A stretch of DNA of 64,000 bases from contig NZ_AOHC02000016.1 of assembly GCF_000332415.1 (NCBI RefSeq), positions 25,937 to 89,936 on the forward strand, written 5' to 3'. Both the position numbers and the translations under genes were made by a program. The notes beneath the pieces are model-generated. The model had not been told where the DNA came from and searched no databases. It saw nothing but the letters and a program-made list of their open reading frames with translations. Below are positions 60,673 to 64,000 of the stretch, in pieces (within the stretch, counting starts at the first letter, position 1; the number at the start of each line of letters is the position of its first letter). Source of the stretch: Leptospira weilii serovar Ranarum str. ICFT. Its GTDB lineage: Bacteria; Spirochaetota; Leptospiria; Leptospirales; Leptospiraceae.

Positions 60673-61095
60673 TTACTTCAGATCCTGAAGTTCGAAATGA
60701 TCTCGAAAATAAGGAAACGGCTTCCCTTTTTCATCCAGACAAACATAAGTAATCTTGCAATCGATGATTTCTTTGAGTTCTTTTCTACTCTGGCTTTTGC
60801 CGATGGAAGTATTACGAATCGTGATCGAACTGTTTCCTATTTTGTCGATTTTGGAAAAAATCTGAATGATATCTCCGAGAAGTCCGGGGCTTTTAAAAAC
60901 CACGTCGGCCATACTCACTGTGACGATATTGGAATAGCGGATTTTTTCCATGACATACATCGCGCAACCTTCGTCGATCCACGCGAGCATCTGACCGCCG
61001 AAAAGAAAACCGTGTTGATTGAGATCCCTGGACATCACGATATGTTGAGTCGCGAGTTCCATTCCTTCCAACTTTTGATCGATAAACACTTCCAT
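60673..61095 (-). CDS. Hotdog-fold acyl-CoA thioesterase (YciA/BACH-like)
   Basis: A 140-residue protein with the hotdog pattern: HIVMSRDLNQHGFLFGGQMLAWIDEGCAMY (the 'N..G..fGG..l...D' active-site helix), VTVSMADVVFKSPGLLGDII, and a final YVCLDEKGKPFPYF strand. This is the acyl-CoA hydrolase subgroup acting on medium/long acyl-CoA. It lies in a same-strand cluster with nth, rpmB and the GGQ protein at 5-6 bp spacing. Confidence 0.88.
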   Translation of the reverse strand: MEVFIDQKLEGMELATQHIVMSRDLNQHGFLFGGQMLAWIDEGCAMYVMEKIRYSNIVTVSMADVVFKSPGLLGDIIQIFSKIDKIGNSSITIRNTSIGKSQSRKELKEIIDCKITYVCLDEKGKPFPYFRDHFELQDLK

Positions 61096-61101
61096 AATAT
61101 T

Positions 61102-61818
61102 CTACGCTCCTTTAACGACCGAGGACGATGGACAATCCTTTTTTAATATACATTCTTCACAAAATCTTCGATACGCCTTACAACTTTTCCTTCCTAAAAA
61201 GATCAAATACAAGGAAATATCTCTCCAATACTTTTCGGGAAGAAGCGCCATCAGGTCTTTTTCCACTTGGACGGGATCGCTTTTTGTAGTCAGTCCGAGA
61301 ACTTTCGAAATCCGATTGACGTGTGTATCGACCACGATTCCTTCCACAAGTCCGTGAACCTCGGACAAAACTACGTTTGCAGTTTTACGACCGAATCCGG
61401 GAAGTGTGATGAGTTCCTCAATTGTTTTGGGAAGTTCACCGTCAAAGTCGTTTAATAATTTCTTTGCAAAACCCTGAATGGACTTTGCCTTATTGTGATA
61501 AAAACCCGTGGAAAAGATTAATTTTTCGAGTTCGAGAACGTTAGCATTCGCAAAGGATTCTAAGGTGGAAAAGGTTTTGAAAAGAGCCGGAGTGACTTGA
61601 TTGACTCGTTCGTCCGTGCATTGCGCGCTGAGAATTACGGCAATCGCGAGTTCATAGTCTTTTTGAAAATGAAGAGGAGTTACGACCTCCCCGAATTCTT
61701 TTCTTAAGAGAGAAAAGATTCGGGAAAACCACTTTAGAAACGCAGGATCAGGCTTTTTTAGGGGCCTGTTTTGCAATTCCTGCGTATTTTTTCGGAGCAA
61801 GAACGCCCAAGGATCCAC
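61102..61818 (-). CDS. nth: Endonuclease III
   Basis: A 238-residue frame. The helix-hairpin-helix [21 protein letters not shown] holds the catalytic lysine, and [14 protein letters not shown] holds the catalytic aspartate. [17 protein letters not shown] supplies the 4Fe-4S ligands. It removes oxidised pyrimidines in base-excision repair. The frame starts 71 bp inside rpmB. Compared with E. coli Nth it is about 23 residues longer at the N-terminus, so a TTG at 61776 (224 residues) may be the real start, still overlapping rpmB by 29 bp. Confidence 0.92.
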   Translation of the reverse strand: MDPWAFLLRKNTQELQNRPLKKPDPAFLKWFSRIFSLLRKEFGEVVTPLHFQKDYELAIAVILSAQCTDERVNQVTPALFKTFSTLESFANANVLELEKLIFSTGFYHNKAKSIQGFAKKLLNDFDGELPKTIEELITLPGFGRKTANVVLSEVHGLVEGIVVDTHVNRISKVLGLTTKSDPVQVEKDLMALLPEKYWRDISLYLIFLGRKSCKAYRRFCEECILKKDCPSSSVVKGA

Positions 61819-62032
61819 CGTTATCTTTGATGGCAGCCTTAATTCCTTTTTTTCTCAGAGTGCGAAGCGCTCTGGTAGAAAGACGAACCGTAACCCAACG
61901 GTTTTCATCTTCCAAAAAGATTCTTTTTTTGATCAGATTTATCTTCCAGGTTCTTCTTGTTTTAATGTGGGAATGGGAAACGTTGTTCCCAGAGACGGTG
62001 CCTTTCCCGGTTACTTCACATCTTCTCGCCAT
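61748..62032 (-). CDS. rpmB: 50S ribosomal protein L28
   Basis: A 94-residue L28 starting [33 protein letters not shown], the conserved family N-terminus. [19 protein letters not shown] follows, and the short C-terminal extension is basic. It is a component of the large ribosomal subunit near the exit region. The C-terminus overlaps the nth frame in another reading frame. Confidence 0.97.
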   Translation of the reverse strand: MARRCEVTGKGTVSGNNVSHSHIKTRRTWKINLIKKRIFLEDENRWVTVRLSTRALRTLRKKGIKAAIKDNGGSLGVLAPKKYAGIAKQAPKKA

Positions 62033-62062
62033 AGTAAGGACAGAATTGATCGATCCCTTTCT

Positions 62063-62096
<34 letters not shown>

Positions 62097-62176
62097 GAAG
62101 GATTTTGAATGACTTTTTCTTTTTTCAGTGGAGAATTTGGAGCCTACAAAAAAAATACCATTCCGACCCATTACCG

Positions 62177-63223
62177 ATGTTCAGACCCGCCGTTACAAAC
62201 TTTCAACTCTGGTTGGATCACATCTGGAAGGTCAATATTCTCCCTTTCTTTCAAAGTAGAAAAATCCGAATCGAACGTCGTCTTCTTCCGATCCTCCATC
62301 AAGAATTTACCAAAGAACAAGTCGTAGATCCGAGAGACGTTCAACACCTTCTTTATGAAACCAAACTTCCTTTGGAAAACGGAATCCCTCCTCGTTTTAC
62401 TTCCGATTTAGAAGTGGATATGACCGCGTTTGCGGGCGGAAAGAAAAAGGTTCGGATCAAACAAAAACTTCATTCCGGATTTCCGGAACAAACAAAATAC
62501 CGGATTTGGAAACTCTTACACAAATCCTTACATACTTTAAACGAGAAACCTTGGAAAAAACTTTTTTCTAAAAAGGAATCCGATACGATTCCGATCGAAA
62601 TTTTTCCGGATTTAATCGCTGCAGCTTCTCCCAATCCGTATCGATTGTATCTTCATTCTATGATTCTTTGGGAAGAATTCTTTCCTTGGGAGGAATGGAA
62701 ATCGTCGCTTCCGTTTTCTTGGATTCCGTTCGGCGGTTCCAAAAAAATCAAACTCCGTTTTGTCGCCGCAAGAGCGGCCTCCTTTTCCAAACAGGAATTT
62801 TATGAAGAATCTTATTCCCCCGAACTTGCATTTTGCGATCTTTACGCACAAGGTTATCTCAGAGAAACATCGGATAAGAGCGTGGACTTGGAAAATCCGG
62901 AGTCGTATTATTTGGGTACGTTTTTTCCTTCTAAATTAGAAAAAAAGAATCTTCCTCTTTGGTTGCAGGAGCGAAATTTATTTCCAAACGAATTTCAGTG
63001 GAAGAGTTCTTCCAAGGAACAAATATTCAAAATTTTGAATAAAGAAATTCGATTTCGAATCGAGAATGAGATGGAGGAGGATTCGTTTGATTCCAAATTC
63101 ATTCAGGTTGGTGGAAAACGATTTTTTTTGAAAAGTCAGTTTTTAGAAGGTAGATTTTTTCAAAGGGCGATTTTTACGGTTCATCCGATGGTTTTTGCAA
63201 ATCGTTTGCTAAAAGGTCTTTAG
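62177..63223 (+). CDS. Hypothetical protein, 348 residues
   Basis: A soluble protein without signal peptide or membrane segment, rich in Lys, Phe and Trp. No domain is recognised. Segments such as VRIKQKLHSGFPEQTKYRIWKLLHKSLHTLNEKPWKKLF and a long C-terminal beta-rich part (KFIQVGGKRFFLKSQFLEGRFFQRAIFTVHP) are visible. ATG 62177 was chosen because the frame further upstream runs antisense over rpmB. A TTG at 62105, preceded by AGGAAGG but only 3 nt away, is an alternative. Confidence 0.6.
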   Translation: MFRPAVTNFQLWLDHIWKVNILPFFQSRKIRIERRLLPILHQEFTKEQVVDPRDVQHLLYETKLPLENGIPPRFTSDLEVDMTAFAGGKKKVRIKQKLHSGFPEQTKYRIWKLLHKSLHTLNEKPWKKLFSKKESDTIPIEIFPDLIAAASPNPYRLYLHSMILWEEFFPWEEWKSSLPFSWIPFGGSKKIKLRFVAARAASFSKQEFYEESYSPELAFCDLYAQGYLRETSDKSVDLENPESYYLGTFFPSKLEKKNLPLWLQERNLFPNEFQWKSSSKEQIFKILNKEIRFRIENEMEEDSFDSKFIQVGGKRFFLKSQFLEGRFFQRAIFTVHPMVFANRLLKGL

Positions 63224-63274
63224 TTTGATTTGTTAGAAGTCGCAACCGACTCACGATCATAATTAACCCACAAC

Positions 63275-63452
<178 letters not shown>

Positions 63453-63472
63453 ATTAGTATGATTCTTGGACG

Positions 63473-63674
<202 letters not shown>

Positions 63675-63697
63675 TCTGTCATTTTAGGAGAAAAGAA

Positions 63698-64000
63698 ATG
63701 AACAGTCAAGAAGTCAAGTATGTAGGAATTGATTGTGGTAAAAAAAGTTTAGAGGTAGTTCGAATCAATTCGGAGAACTCGCTCGAACGTCGACAATTCA
63801 GCACAACGGAAAGCGGAATTAACAATTTATTAAAATGGTTAACGTCGAACGATATCGTAGGCCTGGAAGCAGGATCTCAATCTTTTAGAATTGCAAAATC
63901 AATACTAAACAAAGGAGTTCAAGTAATTGTTTTGAATCCCGGAGACTTAGCAACAATTTATCAATCTTTGAAAAAGACTGATAAAGAAGATACTAGGTGT
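63698..64000 (+). CDS. IS110-family transposase (DEDD), N-terminal 101 residues
   Basis: It starts at ATG 63698 with AGGAG 8 nt upstream and is cut by the window end. The RuvC-like DEDD catalytic set is visible: D12 in [14 protein letters not shown]57 in [11 protein letters not shown], and D94 and D97 in KKTDKEDTR. The Tnp20 domain with its catalytic serine should follow outside the window. IS110 recombinases use a structure-specific RuvC-like domain plus a serine and an element-encoded bridge RNA. The position of the non-coding RNA region upstream of the gene marks the IS110 rather than the IS1111 subgroup. Confidence 0.92.
   Translation, partial: MNSQEVKYVGIDCGKKSLEVVRINSENSLERRQFSTTESGINNLLKWLTSNDIVGLEAGSQSFRIAKSILNKGVQVIVLNPGDLATIYQSLKKTDKEDTRC

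Overview
The window is chromosomal DNA from a Leptospira species, most likely a pathogenic-clade one. The evidence is Spirochaete-type gene content: a DUF1564 paralog, a 7TM/SpoIIE-type phosphatase, loosely conserved spirochaetal lipoboxes, an A2M/PBP1C pair, a leptospiral LexA-type box (TTTG-N5-CAAA) upstream of recA, and an IS110-family insertion sequence. Base composition is moderately AT-rich by eye. No rRNA or tRNA gene was recognised.

Layout. 1-9 kb: end of a coiled-coil membrane protein, an acyl-CoA-dehydrogenase-like protein, uvrA, an SppA-type signal peptide peptidase, tsaC/sua5 and a membrane-anchored GH18 hydrolase. 9-12.5 kb: a queuosine-precursor transporter, then an AT-rich accessory island with two paralogous putative lipoproteins and a hicAB toxin-antitoxin remnant, bracketed by inverted copies of a ~78-bp dispersed repeat. 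12.5-29 kb: metabolism and housekeeping (leuA, fadH, slyD, a UvrD/Rep-like helicase, an HExxH peptidase, a PanE-like reductase), a SpoIIE-type signalling protein and a MoxR/VWA pair. 27-39 kb: the PBP1C and alpha-2-macroglobulin pair, PmbA/TldD, a small lipoprotein and a HIT protein. 39-47 kb: recA with a structured leader, argC, an acyl-CoA synthetase and a CNBD-patatin phospholipase. 47-52 kb: LPS/O-antigen glycan genes (DUF4254, GT9, GT4, O-antigen ligase). 52-58 kb: three translationally coupled genes for a large lipoprotein, a beta-barrel-like protein and a phospholipase-D-like lipoprotein. 58-63 kb: uvrC, an RF-like GGQ protein, a hotdog thioesterase, nth and rpmB. 63.2-64 kb: a 31-bp tandem array running directly into the left end of an IS110-family element whose transposase is cut by the window end.

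The most interesting signal is at the right edge. The ~180 nt of non-coding DNA between the IS left end and its transposase folds on paper into a 5' hairpin and two large stem-loops, as in the IS621 bridge RNA. The first large loop carries two half-guides around a GGGGT/ACCCC hairpin. Together they spell a target with a CT core that matches the neighbouring 31-bp repeat unit. The array breaks off exactly at that predicted core. This suggests an RNA-guided IS110 recombinase aimed at a tandem-repeat array, with five intact predicted targets left beside the inserted copy.

Other points worth a second look are the recA ribosome-binding site locked in a 9-bp hairpin, a tandem repeat abutting the uvrC start codon, two families of small MITE-like repeats, and the three-gene exported-protein operon.
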